Below, piece after piece: positions 11,333 through 22,589 of a stretch of 64,000 nucleotides of DNA. Every line of letters begins with the position of its first letter. Position 1 is the stretch's first letter. The stretch spans positions 5,580,001 to 5,644,000 of the forward strand of contig JAJTUQ010000003.1 of NCBI GenBank assembly GCA_021399445.1, read 5' to 3'. The position numbers and the translations under genes are program-made. The stretch is from Xylogone sp. PMI_703. Lineage: Eukaryota > Ascomycota > Leotiomycetes. The notes below the pieces were generated by a model. That model was not told the origin of the DNA. It did no database searches and was given only the letters and a program-made list of their open reading frames with translations.

Positions 11333-11950
11333 TATGGATTACTTCAATGTAAGAAAACAAGCTCGCTTGCTTTGATGTTTGGATCTTTGCACTCTCCGCG
11401 ATTTGCTTATTCTATTTTTATCAGGTCTAATGAGCGCTATTATTGTCGACCAGCGACAAAATCATCTGAAGATCAACCCGATATCCATCAAATACTGGTT
11501 CAGCAGTCCACTTACAGAAGGGAAAGGCTTTTACATCTTCAATCGGAGATAAGCGCACCTATAGGACGAGGAGGCTGAGACAACGGAAATATTTCGATTG
11601 TCATGATATTGTACCTCTCGAAAATTTTCTTGGATTCGCGATGGATGAAGTGATTCTTGCGACTCCAACTTTCACCAAGCCATGTGTAAGCTATCACGGT
11701 TTATATCCTCTTCATTCAGCGCTGTCTTCGGGAAAGTTTTCTCTGATTACAACACTAATTTGTGTTCTTTAGTAAGCAGCTGTCCAGGAAGAGCTTCTTT
11801 GCTAACGAATCTTATCCTTTCATTCATCATCCGTTCATCCGATATGTTACTACGACGGAATATTCCCCAACATACAAAATTATTTTTCTTCTATCAGTGC
11901 CCAGAGTGGCTTTGTGGCCTGGGATCACTTTATTCACGTCTGCGTAAGTG
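11333..11950 (+). other. Gene-like relic or unrecognised multi-exon gene
   Basis: An ATG at 11333 (MDYFN) is followed at once by a GTAAGA donor. A downstream open stretch of about 75 codons (about 11475-11700) includes RQRKYFDCHDIVPLENF and ends at a GTAAGC. After a plausible acceptor near 11770-11780 another protein-like stretch follows (to LWPGITLFTSA), ending at a GTAAGT donor at about 11947. The pieces do not join into one uninterrupted model, because stops or phase breaks remain upstream of the second piece. This could be a pseudogene or a real gene with introns I could not place. Function not recognised. Confidence 0.25.
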
Positions 11951-12818
11951 CTTCTAGAGACATGCCTTTTCTATTGTCTGTCTGATGTCAATAGAATGAT
12001 TAAATGCCAGTGGATATAACTTTAAGACCAATCAAAACTCAACATGTTCTTAATCATCAAGATCTCCTTGGTCCTAGAATGCTGACCTTAGCTTCCGGCA
12101 GAGCAAACACTCGGAGAAGTGCTGACAAACTTCTGAAATGACCTCTTGAGCCTGTTTAGGCCCATAGCTGGCGACACAAGAAACGTTAGTTCGTCCGCAT
12201 AACACTAAACGGGCATATCTCTCGCGGTTCTCTATATCTACACTTGATGTGATTATACTTGAGCTATTTGAACTTTGGCCTGGAACTCCTGATCGGATAC
12301 ATTCTGGTCTCATAATTATTTCCCTCCGTCTTCGGATTTGGATGATCGTCTCAGACTGCAGATAACACTTACAGAAAGAGGGAATTATGCAACTTTCGAG
12401 ATACCCCTTAAACCCATTGGCCCTTCTGATTCATGGTTTAGTTCGCTATCGGACCCTTGTACCTCCCGCAAACGGGACAGCTTACGCATTTAGGGATCCT
12501 GAGACGCTAGTTACACTTTAGATAGTCGAGCTTCATTCCTGTTGTTCTACCACTTCTCGCCCATGTGATCAGTCTGTGACCTTAATAAATTGCTCCTTCG
12601 TGTTTGGTTAGTTGACTTTTGTTTAAACTTACATAGACAAGAAAAGAGTGACGCAAAGTGGGGATCAGGCGAGATGAAGCATGACTTTGGATTCTTGCTA
12701 ATTGAAACTTAGGAGCGTAGAACTATTGTTTCCGACAACGTATAAGTAGTATCACTCTCCTGTTATAAGATTTTCGCCGCAATATCGTAGTGTCCCATTT
12801 GTTACATAGTTCTCAACC
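11951..12818. other. Intergenic region with one small unsupported frame
   Basis: A minus-strand ATG frame of 79 codons at 12074-12313 contains several cysteines (CQHFSECLLC), but nothing else supports it. The last 150 bp are the presumed promoter of the isomerase-like gene. Confidence 0.4.
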
Positions 12819-13880
12819 ATGCGAAATTTCGGGAAGATCAAGGGCCCAGGGATTTTTGTTGCGCAATACCTGTCTGACGAGCCCCCATTCAACAGCCTAG
12901 AAGGCGTTGTTAAGTGGGCTGCTGATCTGGGTTTCAAAGGGATCCAACTCCCTGTTGATGACCGCCTGTTGGATATCGAGAGGGCTGCGAATGATACGGC
13001 ATACTGTACGGCGTTATTGGACACATTAAAACGCTATAACATTCAGTTGACTGAGTTATCTGCCCACCTCCAGGGGCAGTTAATTGCTGTTCACCCGGCT
13101 TATGACATTCTCTTTGACGGTTTTGCTCCACAGGAGGTTCGCGGTGATCCCGCGCGCCGCGAAGAGTGGGCTCGAAGAATCCTTTTTCTCGCCGCCAAAG
13201 CTTCCAAAAATCTGGGCCTCAAAGCTCACGCAACTTTCAGCGGCTCTCTGTTGTGGCCTTATATGTATCCTTGGCCGCAGCGGCCCGACTTATTAATTGA
13301 AAGGGGCTTTAGTGAGTTGGCCGGGCGCTGGAAGCCGATTCTAGATGCATTCGACGAAGCAGGCGTAGACCTTTGCTATGAGATCCATCCTGGAGAGGAT
13401 CTCCACGACGGAGTATCATTTGACAGATTCCTCGAGGCTGTTGGGGGACACAAACGTGCCTGTATTCTCTACGACCCAAGCCACTTCGTATTACAACAAT
13501 TAGATTACCTTGGATTCATTGATGTGTATCATGAGCGGATCAAAATCTTCCATGTCAAGGACGCAGAGTTTCTGCCAGACGCTCGTCAAGGAGTGTATGG
13601 AGGGTATAGTTCCTGGATGGATAGAGCTGGTCGGTTCAGAGCCCTCGGAGATGGCCAGGTGCAGTTCAAGGGGATTTTCACAAGACTTGTCAAGTATGGA
13701 TATAATGGATGGGCCATATTGGAGTCCGAGTGCGCGTTCAAGGATAAGATAGCGTGTGCAGCTGAGGGAGTGAAGTTTATCGAGAGCCATATATTTCCCG
13801 TTGCAGAGACGAGTTTCGATGATTTTGCTGCTTCGCAGATCAGTAACGATAGCATCGATAAGTTATTGGGAATTCAATAA
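12819..13880 (+). CDS. Sugar-phosphate isomerase/epimerase-like TIM-barrel protein
   Basis: A single-exon gene of 353 aa starting at ATG 12819. It matches the xylose isomerase-like TIM barrel superfamily (AP endonuclease 2 fold, PF01261). Likely metal ligands are visible in order: Glu in CYEIHPGE (about residue 189), Asp in LYDPSHF, His in FHVKDAEF, and Glu in AILESECAF near the C terminus. There is no signal peptide or targeting signal, so it is probably cytosolic. Members interconvert or epimerise small sugars or sugar phosphates; the substrate here cannot be told. The intronless structure contrasts with most genes in the window, and close resemblance to bacterial catabolic isomerases is my impression, so transfer from bacteria is possible. 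No other sugar-catabolic gene lies next to it. Confidence 0.85.
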   Translation: MRNFGKIKGPGIFVAQYLSDEPPFNSLEGVVKWAADLGFKGIQLPVDDRLLDIERAANDTAYCTALLDTLKRYNIQLTELSAHLQGQLIAVHPAYDILFDGFAPQEVRGDPARREEWARRILFLAAKASKNLGLKAHATFSGSLLWPYMYPWPQRPDLLIERGFSELAGRWKPILDAFDEAGVDLCYEIHPGEDLHDGVSFDRFLEAVGGHKRACILYDPSHFVLQQLDYLGFIDVYHERIKIFHVKDAEFLPDARQGVYGGYSSWMDRAGRFRALGDGQVQFKGIFTRLVKYGYNGWAILESECAFKDKIACAAEGVKFIESHIFPVAETSFDDFAASQISNDSIDKLLGIQ

Positions 13881-14694
13881 CATGTACTTGCCATAGTGAT
13901 TGGAGGCAACGGCTATTTCATAGTTCTTTAGGATAATAAAAATGCTCGAAGTAGATCTGGGTATTGCCCTGACTGCGTTTTAAGGAACTAGAACGGACTC
14001 GAAGAATTCGAACTTCGAAAATTGGATAACTAGGATGAAATATCATGCGTCAGTTGCGAAAAACTATCCCTGTAACTCATACTTTCAGCTGAAGTTCCAT
14101 GAGATACCTCACTAAGAATAAAAACCAGGCATTTCAGCAATGGCACCAGGAGGATATGTAGTAGATCCTATTGTAGCCGGCATCGCAAACCCTAAAACTG
14201 TTATCTATGCCAAAATCCAGATTAGAAGGACTTACACTAAGTGACTGGTCAAATCACGGACTACTGGGCAGACCAATGACTTGTTGTCTTCTGCATTGCC
14301 ATAAAAGAATCTAGGAAATCGTTGTATTTTGTGGCACTATTGCAGGTGGATGCTAGGTATGGCATATATCACGTGAATACTGCTAATGTCAATGCGTCAC
14401 GTGCATAGCTCGTGACACAAGGAAACAAAGTTTGCTTTTGATGGATTGTTTGCTTGGACTTTCAAAGTTAAATAATATAGTACGATCGGAATGTCCCTCA
14501 ATTTTTTGATGGGTGATTGCCAAAACTGACTTTCTTCGCAACTGATTTTTGAACAGATTCACTTCCGTGTAGATTTATCCACGTGAGAGGGAGTACATCC
14601 GTCCTACGGTTGACTGCAACGACCCTCATATCCACTTTGTCTCGCCAATTTGTCACCGCTGCACATCCATACTTTTATCACCACAGGCTTGAGC
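13881..14694. other. Intergenic region, promoter of HTH-HD gene
   Basis: No ORF of note. Contains CACGTG motifs near 14371, 14398 and 14580. The last hundred bases are the presumed promoter of the next gene. Confidence 0.45.
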
Positions 14695-16212
14695 ATGCCA
14701 GGCAAGCGGGGCAGACCACAGGCCGTCCGGTTGGATGAGTACAAGGACGAAATTATCCAGCTGTATCGTGTCGATGGAGTCCCAGTCGGCGAAATCGCAC
14801 AGAGGATCACCGCCAAACATGGAGTTGATGTGAGCACTCGCACCCTCATTAGGAGGCTAGGGCAATGGAGCGTTCCGAACAAGAGGGTCCGGATGGAGGC
14901 CCCAGAGGAGTTGGTCGAGAGAATTAGGTTTCATTACAATAGGAACCTGACCGACAAACAAATTGAGCAAGCGCTAGTGGATGAGGGCTTTGAGATCCCG
15001 CAAAACCTGCCCCGGTTACGGCAGAGGCTAGGGATGAGAAGGCGGTCTCGATTTGACCAATACAGAGACTATGCGCCAGAAGCAGATCCCAGCCGCCTGA
15101 AACCAGTTAGGATCTATAGAAAACAAATGGGACCTCTTCCACCACCAGGAGGATTATCCTCACAAGACTCTGGTGAATCTTCCAGTCTCCAACCTTCAGT
15201 CTCTACATCACCGCAGAGAGAAACATCGCCACAGGCTCCATATTCCAATACGGAAGCAGCTGAAGAATATACAGGTGGTATGGATGCATATTCGGATTCC
15301 GATGAAGATGAAGGTCCAGCATATTATTCAGCACCTTCCCGATCACCATCTCCCTCTGGATCTAGATCTGCTTCAGCCTCACAAACCGCTGTACCCCAAC
15401 CGATATCAACAGCCAGGTCTTCAGTATCCCAGGCTGCTCAGTCAGCCTCTGCCTCTCCATCGACGGCAATACCACGTAGGCCAGTGAAGAAGCCAAAAAG
15501 GAAACCAAATCCCACCTTGATCATCAAAGTCACTGCCTTCGTCCAGAAATACATGTCGGCATACGACGGTTCACATGACTTCAACCACATTCGGCGAGTA
15601 GTTGGTCTGGCTCATGCCATTTACACAGCTGTCATGGAAGAAGCAGAGCGTGAGAATGCACCGCCGGAATTTGACCTCGACTTGCAAGTTATTACTCTTG
15701 CTTCATTACTGCACGATGTTGGCGATAAAAAGTATCTGAGACCTGGTGAGGATCCCAATAGCGTTGTTCTAGCCAAACTGCTTGAGCTGGGCGCAGATGA
15801 AGACTTGGCTATTAAAGTTCAGCGTATTGTTTCTGGTGTGTCGTATTCGTCTGAGATCAAAGATCCAGATGCTGTGATAACCATGATTGGCAAGTATCCA
15901 GAACTTGCGGTAGTTCAGGATGCAGATCGCTTGGATGCTATTGGAGCTGTAGGAATTGGTCGTACGTTTGCATTCGGAGGGGCTAAGGATAGAGGTATGG
16001 GGGACACCATTGAGCACTTTGGGGACAAGCTCGTGAAGTTAGAAGGGATGATGAAGACGCGCCCTGGAAAAAGAATGGCTGTTGAGAGGACCAAACGGTT
16101 ATTGGCATTTAGGGAGTGGTGGGACGAAGAATTACGAGAGGCAGAGGGAGTACTGAAACCATCACAAAGAGAGAGCACGACGGCACCGGTAGAAAACGTT
16201 GAAGACGATTAA
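14695..16212 (+). CDS. Clr5-like HTH domain fused to HD-type phosphohydrolase
   Basis: A single exon of 505 aa starting at ATG 14695 (MPGKRGRPQ); the frame extends 15 codons upstream only from a TTG. Residues about 11-60 form a helix-turn-helix of the Clr5 or transposon-HTH kind: an LDEYKDEIIQLY helix, then a basic VSTRTLIRRLGQW recognition region. A second helical basic segment extends to about residue 130. Residues about 150-270 are a Ser/Pro-rich linker ending in basic KKPKRKPNP. From about 275 to 480 lies an HD domain with all ligands: His294 in GSHDFNH, His340-Asp341 in LLHDVGD, and Asp409/Asp411 in VQDADRLDA. The HD part resembles YpgQ-like metal-dependent phosphohydrolases that act on nucleotides. 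The DNA-binding half suggests nuclear action, but this is inference. The join of these two domains in one exon is unusual. Confidence 0.85.
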   Translation: MPGKRGRPQAVRLDEYKDEIIQLYRVDGVPVGEIAQRITAKHGVDVSTRTLIRRLGQWSVPNKRVRMEAPEELVERIRFHYNRNLTDKQIEQALVDEGFEIPQNLPRLRQRLGMRRRSRFDQYRDYAPEADPSRLKPVRIYRKQMGPLPPPGGLSSQDSGESSSLQPSVSTSPQRETSPQAPYSNTEAAEEYTGGMDAYSDSDEDEGPAYYSAPSRSPSPSGSRSASASQTAVPQPISTARSSVSQAAQSASASPSTAIPRRPVKKPKRKPNPTLIIKVTAFVQKYMSAYDGSHDFNHIRRVVGLAHAIYTAVMEEAERENAPPEFDLDLQVITLASLLHDVGDKKYLRPGEDPNSVVLAKLLELGADEDLAIKVQRIVSGVSYSSEIKDPDAVITMIGKYPELAVVQDADRLDAIGAVGIGRTFAFGGAKDRGMGDTIEHFGDKLVKLEGMMKTRPGKRMAVERTKRLLAFREWWDEELREAEGVLKPSQRESTTAPVENVEDD

Positions 16213-16351
16213 TTTCAGTGGATACCCAGTATCTTTGTCGTTACTTTCTGGAGTGATGTTTTGATAGACTATAGCACAAGCATTTAAACAAAAGATTATA
16301 CACCCATACCTTCCGACTCGATCACCTCAAAAGAAAAACCTGCTCCGGGGC

Positions 16352-17491
16352 CTAAGTTGAAGCTGAGATTTTGTAACTTTGCCAAGAGACTGCCGGTGAG
16401 CCTTCATCTTGAGGCCAGCATTGAACTGTATTGGTCAAAGAAAATGACTCCCCGTCACCGTTGCATTCCGGTTCTGTGAAGACCGATATATGGATGCCTT
16501 GCTTGAAGAAGTTGGAACTCACAGATTGTCTGAAGCTCTGGAATGGCTGAGCTGCATCTTGACAGGCATCAAGACTGGTCAGATTGGCAGTTGTAATGGG
16601 CGAGCAGCAGTCGGCATCCGAGTAGAGTGCCAGTGATACAGTATTAGATGCAATTGGAGGGGCATTTGAGTTGCATACTGGCGAAGATGGTTGTGAGGTC
16701 ACTGGTGGCGGAGGAGATGAAGAGGCCGTGCTATGAGTAACAGAGATGGCAAAGAAGTGAACATCAGATGGAGAGTCTCCCTGGTTGTAATTGCCAACCT
16801 TGAAATAGCTGCTTGGTGCATCCAACGAAAACGTATCCAAAACTACGACACCTTGATCATTGACATTAACGGATAGGACGTTGCTCTCATATCGGATCTC
16901 ATAGGTGAAAGTTTGTCCAGGAGGAATAGTAGCAATTGGTGCAGAGATCTTCTCATTGCCTCCAGATCTGGTCTGCTCCACTCCCATGACGATGACACCA
17001 GCAGAACTATAAAACAGCTCACAAACAGGCTTGTTTGAGAGGGTGTCGTTGATGTGGATCTGGCCGATGACCGTACCATGACTGGAATTGTCGGGCTCCG
17101 GGACAGCTAATGTCACACGCAATCTATTGACCGCATTATTCGGATCCCAACTCTTTGGGTTTGTCTCTCGCAGTTCTGTTCGACAATGCTCACTGTTCTG
17201 GGTTGTGATGCAACCGGTTGACTCTGGTGAGCCGGGGACTTTCATAACGAGAGCTCCATCGCCGCTCTCTGTAAAGAAAAACTGGTGGCCTGCGTCTTGA
17301 AATCCTCCACATCCTTGTAGCTGGGAGCTGGAAATCGTCGTAGGGTGTCCCGGACTGCTACCAGTGGGTAATTGGAGCTCCCATAGTGAGAGGTCAAAGT
17401 TTCCCCCGGGAGCACATGCTGGATTGAGAGCCCCGATAACACGAGGTGCTAAAATCGCGAGAAAGAAAGGTCGAAGTAGATTGGCAGCCAT
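16352..17491 (-). CDS. Secreted polysaccharide lyase, PL7/PL20 (alginate lyase 2 fold)
   Basis: A single-exon minus-strand gene of 379 aa, starting at ATG 17491. A signal peptide is clear (residues 1 to about 21, ending VIGA). The catalytic beta-jelly-roll spans about 25-255, with the family motifs in order: FDLSLWELQLPTG, RTELRE, IGQIH and YFKVGNYNQG. The Arg, Gln/His and Tyr of these motifs are the substrate and catalytic residues of PL7. A Ser/Pro/Thr linker (about 255-275) leads to a C-terminal Cys-containing domain of about 100 residues (YSDADCCSP to VFTEPECNGDG), probably an accessory or binding module. Likely substrates are uronic-acid polymers (alginate or glucuronan). Assignment to PL7 over PL20 is by motif memory. 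Confidence 0.87.
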   Translation of the reverse strand: MAANLLRPFFLAILAPRVIGALNPACAPGGNFDLSLWELQLPTGSSPGHPTTISSSQLQGCGGFQDAGHQFFFTESGDGALVMKVPGSPESTGCITTQNSEHCRTELRETNPKSWDPNNAVNRLRVTLAVPEPDNSSHGTVIGQIHINDTLSNKPVCELFYSSAGVIVMGVEQTRSGGNEKISAPIATIPPGQTFTYEIRYESNVLSVNVNDQGVVVLDTFSLDAPSSYFKVGNYNQGDSPSDVHFFAISVTHSTASSSPPPPVTSQPSSPVCNSNAPPIASNTVSLALYSDADCCSPITTANLTSLDACQDAAQPFQSFRQSVSSNFFKQGIHISVFTEPECNGDGESFSLTNTVQCWPQDEGSPAVSWQSYKISAST

Positions 17492-17573
17492 GGCGGTATC
17501 TGCACGGTACGTTAATGACAAAGAGGCTCTTAAGCCTTGAAATAGACGTACTCAATCAAACGATCAGGCCCCC

Positions 17574-17581
17574 TTTATATA
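17574..17581 (-). promoter_or_regulatory. TATA-like box of the polysaccharide lyase gene
   Basis: Reads TATATAAA on the minus strand, about 85 bp upstream of ATG 17491. Position and sequence fit a core promoter; no other support. Confidence 0.4.
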
Positions 17582-19477
17582 GATGGATGAACGTACCTCA
17601 GAACCTGCTGGTGAGAATATATCGGATTGTTGTCACTTCAAAATTTCATTTCATTCTGTTTTTTGGTTTTGAATTAAGCATTGCTCAGCTTGTCGTGTCC
17701 CTTAATAATCTGCTAATAATAAGTCTCAGTGGATTTGTTTGATAAGTCATCAATGTCACTCTTCGCACACACCCTAGAACAAGAGCATTCAAAGGATTTT
17801 AGTAACAGCAGCAGCCAATTAGAAAAAGAATTGGGTCCCATTACTACTGGAACTAAGACCAAAGGATTTGCAGGGGTATTGCAGCAGCATTCACTTTTAG
17901 GGATAACGTCAGATCCGGATACGGAACACGAATGCGAGTCAGGATATATCCATCGAGAACAAGCTCAGCCATCGGAAGCATGATACGTGTTCTGAAGCTT
18001 GAATCTGTAGCTGATCCTTCTCGCTTGCAGAGAAAATTTCCCAATACAGTAAGTACTCATTGTATGATTCCTTTTCGAGGTAGATGTGTGCATATGCTAG
18101 CCCCTGCTTACCTGACATTAGATGACCCAAGCTAAATGACTACGGAGGTGGGCAACCCATTAGACGGAAAAGATTCTATGCTAATGTGGTAGATCAACAA
18201 GCCTAGCCGAGAGAGGATTTATTAGCTCGTTGCCAGATAATATAGATCGTTCAATCACAAAAGCCCTTCAATCTGCTTAATGATATGGGATTCAAATATT
18301 CTGGGCAGATTTGGGAAGAGGACTTCTACAGAGCCGGAATCAACAGCCGTGATCCAGCTAACATGAACAACTGTGAACAACCTCTAGAAAATGTGCATAT
18401 ATTATCCCTTTGACCGGTGAGAGTTGCTCACAATTATGCAATGCAATAGCCTTATTGGTGGCATTTAATTGGCCGACACTAGCCTAACCTGACTATACGT
18501 TTTTATTATCCCATATCCATCCACAATCCGGAAAATAAATGGTGGACACTTTGTCTTATAACCTTATATGGAATGCATGGGGTAAGATGCTTACACCTAG
18601 TCTTGGCTTTCTTTCTGTGTTCTTAAAACGCAAAAAGTTCCGGATATATGCTTCCAAATTAATAGATACCATGTGTGTGCAGTATACAGCATTATTAACT
18701 CTGCGGTCAACGTCCTAGTCAGCTCATTCTAGCTCGATTATGTGTATGAGTACGCGTACTACGTTACTATGTATCTGCACGGTACAGTTTCATCTAGTCG
18801 AGGAAATAACTCCCAGAAGTGAGGGCATATCTACTGAAAAACCAGCCCTATGTCAAATATTCCTTGCTGAGTTCTAAGCAATTTCCAATAAGGAAGTCCA
18901 GTTCCAGAGTAATTGTTGGCTCGCTCAGTTGCGCTGTAACGTTGGTTCGGAGACATGCGTTCCGGTTCGTAGGCCACTGTAGCGAGTGTAGATGCGTCGT
19001 TGCGGTACAGCCTAAATAGGGTATCAATTTGAATAAAACTGTTCAACACCATCTTCACATTGAATATTTTACTACATTATTCTATTCAATATGACTACTA
19101 TTGGGAAATTTATAGCCAGAAGCCAGACTGAAGACGGAAATGAAAACGCGAACGGTGATCTAAAACAGTATTCGGAGTATATTGCCCTTCATATAGATTT
19201 ATATTCATTTCGTTGTAACTATATAGAGCAGAAAGCATACCTCAGATCTCGACTACATCGTTACAGTACCTCCTTTTCATAAGCTAGAAGGTGCCAAAGA
19301 ATGAACACCTAGATCCATCTAAAAGATAAAAACGATTGGTGAATCGCGCAAACTTCTTCTTCAGAAGAAAGTTCATCTCAAGGCTCCAAAAACTCCCTTG
19401 ACCTCCTGCTCCTCAGACATTGAAGAATGCAACACGGTATCCTTACGTGACTAGGAAAGAGGATAATGAAAAAGAAA
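17582..19477. other. Intergenic region, no gene seen
   Basis: AT-rich. Short ATG frames at 17729-17983 and 19091-19282 have no domain and no splice extension. A gene-free gap between the lyase promoter and the 3' end of the next minus-strand gene. Confidence 0.5.
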
Positions 19478-21942
19478 TCATATATCAGCCAAAAAGCCTC
19501 CCATTTGAGCAAATCGATTCTGCTGCTCCCTCAGATCCGCCCAACTATTCAACTCCTCCTCATCAACCTCATCTGGATCGCCTTCATGAAACAGGAACTT
19601 GGCATCAGTGACGAAAGTGTTGGCATTCGCGTTGTTGGTGTTGGACGCAAGATTAGTCCCTTCAGCAGTACTACCGGCAGTGGACGTTTTTCGGCCCATA
19701 GGAGTGACGCGCTCCAGACGCATAAGCACTTCGAGAAAACGACCCAAGTACTCGTCAGCTTTCATAGCAAGAGGACCTTTCCGATTCTGTGGAGTATCGA
19801 TTAAAGTGCTTGCTATTTGGCGAATTTTGTTAATCTGTAAGATGAGATTAGCAAGGGCTCAGGGAGTAGGCTTGCAGGAATAGAAGTGGTGGGTACACTT
19901 ACGAAGCTTGCGCCGTTGGGTTCCATGTTCACTTGGCTTATACTTCCCAAAACAGCCAGTAGATCCTTGACGATGTTTTCCCGCTCATTGGTGATCATCG
20001 TCTCGATAGCCTCGTAGTTGTCGGAGGCAGACCGTGATGCGAGATCGTCTAAGCTACTGGACATTAGACCTGGAGAAGTCACTTGTCCGTTACTGCCACC
20101 AATCCGTCCCCCGTTCATCTCATCCCTTTTGCGTACCTCCAGGAAGTTCCAGTACTTCTCCACGATATAGGACCGGGTTCCTAACTGGCTAGCATATATG
20201 TTTGCTTTCTGTATCTCATACTGGATCTTTAGTCTTGATTCCATGGTGTTAGGTATCCATTTTTTGTCATCTCCTGCGCTGAATTCGGGGTATATCCTAG
20301 CCCTATCTGATGTTTGTGCGAACTCGCCAGGTTGTGACCCAGGTTGGAGCATCAATTCCTCGGGAATAGCATCCAATGTGCGTTGCACAGCTCGTAGGCA
20401 GTCTCCCAAGACGCGCATCTGCCTGTTCCAGTCAAAGACTTCGTCAATCCCGTAAGCCAATTCCATGGTTGCTAGAGGGGTGCAGGTCATGTATATTTGG
20501 ATGCCGAGATTATAGCCGGTCAGCTTTGATATTAATCCGGGTGGCTGAGGATCAACGTGGTCGACATAAATATACTCATCGTCGACTTCAAGAGGTAGAG
20601 GAGGATATGGCTCGTTTGGTGTGGGAGGAGGGATGATGAGTTCCCCAAAGGAAGCGCCAAGTTGTTGCATAGACCTACTCAAGTTAGACACAGATCACAA
20701 CTGTCAGATTTTCTCCCTAGTATATACCTTATGCCAACAAACATTATCCAAAAGATTCTCCTGCCAATTTCTTGCTTGATAAAATCGATCTGCTCAGGTC
20801 TCGCCTCTAACCCTATGCCCGTTATACCAAGAGCAACTTGCATGACGTCTGGATTGAATCCAGGCTCCTTCGTTTTATGTACTCCCAGAATCCTCAGCAT
20901 GCTCAGCGTTTCTCCAAAATATAGCCGACACGCCCTCCAATTAAACGTATACGCGCCCGCCAGCCCAAGGAAATAACTCGTCGCGGCATCATACACCGAC
21001 AACTCTTTATCTAGGTATCCAGGCCCTCTAGCCTCTACCGCAACTTTATGACATCGTTCGACCAGACTCATTGAGTTCGGGAAGAGGTCCTGCCTACGCT
21101 GAGCCTTCAGATGCTGTCGAGGTTTCCGCGGGAATGAGGCGACCAGGATGCCCACCATGGAGGCCAACAGCGCCAGAAAAGCCGGATTATTCAGGTCCTC
21201 TCTATGTTTGAAAGCTGCGCGGAAGGATGGCTCGTGAGGAAATGGCACCAATGGGTGTATGTAGGTGAAGAAGTCGTCGACGAGTAGCTCGAGGATCGGG
21301 AAGGGACAGATCGACTCGGCGGAGAGCACCTGGTGCGAGGAGAACGAGGCCAACGTGGCAGCGACATTGTTTGGAGATGTGGGTGAAGAGAACGAATCGC
21401 CTGAGGTTTCCTCGAGCCTTCGTTTCTTGATAGCTTCAGCGTGTCGGTTTGGGGGCCCTCGACGGCGACTTGGGCGGTCGAAGGTACATGGGATATCGAG
21501 GACAGCGCAGGCGCGACATGGTGGACCAGACTCGTCGCACTATTGTTGAGATAACAAAACGACTTGGTCAGCGATGTTTGCTGTGTTTCAATTGAGCTGT
21601 TTTGAGATCTCCAGGAAAGCTTCTTACCTTCACCTTGCGTATGCTACACGAGTCGCAAGCTTTTCGCAAGCGATTGCCCTTCTGGCCCTCACCCTGGGCA
21701 CCCTGCGCGTGGCTATTGGGCGATGTCTGCCCAGTGCCATTATAGGCTGTCGGAATTGCCTGCTGCTGCTGTTGCTGGAGCTGGGGCGGCGGAGGTGGTG
21801 GTTCGTACTGGTAGGCCGGGGCAGGCTGATGCTGTTGATGGGGATCGGAGCTGGCGACTTGCTGGACGCCGGAGACGGGTATCTGGGCCGGCGGGTAGGG
21901 AGCATGAGGATAGCTGATCGCCGGAGCCGTGTATCCCGCCAT
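19478..21942 (-). CDS. Zn(II)2Cys6 transcription factor with fungal_trans domain
   Basis: Four exons on the minus strand: 21942-21628, 21539-20728, 20674-19903 and 19834-19478, total 751 aa, phases 0, 2 and 0. The N terminus is Pro/Gln-rich with a glutamine run. The zinc cluster is split by intron 1 and reads C-x2-C-x6-C-x6-C-x2-C-x6-C, beginning ACDSC and finishing DIPC at about residues 96-122. A basic linker RRRGPPNRHAEAIKKRR follows. The middle region (about 160-560) is the fungal-specific transcription factor domain, with motifs such as ILELLVDDFFTYIHPLVPF and IGRRIFWIMF. The protein should bind DNA as a dimer in the nucleus. The target genes are unknown; the nearest genes are the divergently placed subtilase and the lyase. 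Similar proteins occur widely in ascomycetes; I assign no symbol. Confidence 0.9.
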
Positions 21943-22589
21943 GACTCTCTGGGGGCGCGCGATTACCGGCGAGAAGTCGGGAGAATTCTGGTTGATAAGA
22001 GAGGTTCCTGGCGTGCGGAGGGAAAAAGGGTAAATTACGGGTTTCTGAGGGAGCTCCCCGCGGTGTGCCTCTAGCTGGGATGAGGGGGTGGAGACAGAAT
22101 ATCAGCGTCCAAGAGAAGAAAGAGAGGACTGTTCAGCTTGCAAAGGCAGGGAAGGATTAGTTGTGCAGTTATACAACCCCAGACTGGAGGTCTGTACATT
22201 TGGAATTGGAATTTACTATCTTCCAAAGCACGTGAGGATAGGACAATGCTGTAGTACAGTCTGAGTAGTAATTTGGTTGGCGGATGGGAGGCTAGGTCTT
22301 CACGTGACATATCATCCCACTGGCGCTCTCAACATGACGTGTGATTCCATTCATTCAAGTGTAGGATCAATTATGGAATTATGTTTTTAAATCCTCGAAA
22401 GTGTAATGATGCCTGTTCTGTCGGGTAGCTCATTTAATAAATGATTGAGTATGCCCAATATCACTGGCTATAATGCAACAGAAGCTCACAGGATGCTTAG
22501 GCACCATAATTACTCTTTAACAATATTCTAAATTCTCGAGAGCTCAACTTTGTATCATGTTCTATATACTTTTGTGATCTCTCAACTCA
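21943..22589. other. Promoter region of the Zn2Cys6 gene
   Basis: Lies upstream of the minus-strand regulator and downstream of the subtilase stop. No gene. Contains CACGTG at about 22230 and a second CACGTGA at about 22300. Confidence 0.45.
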
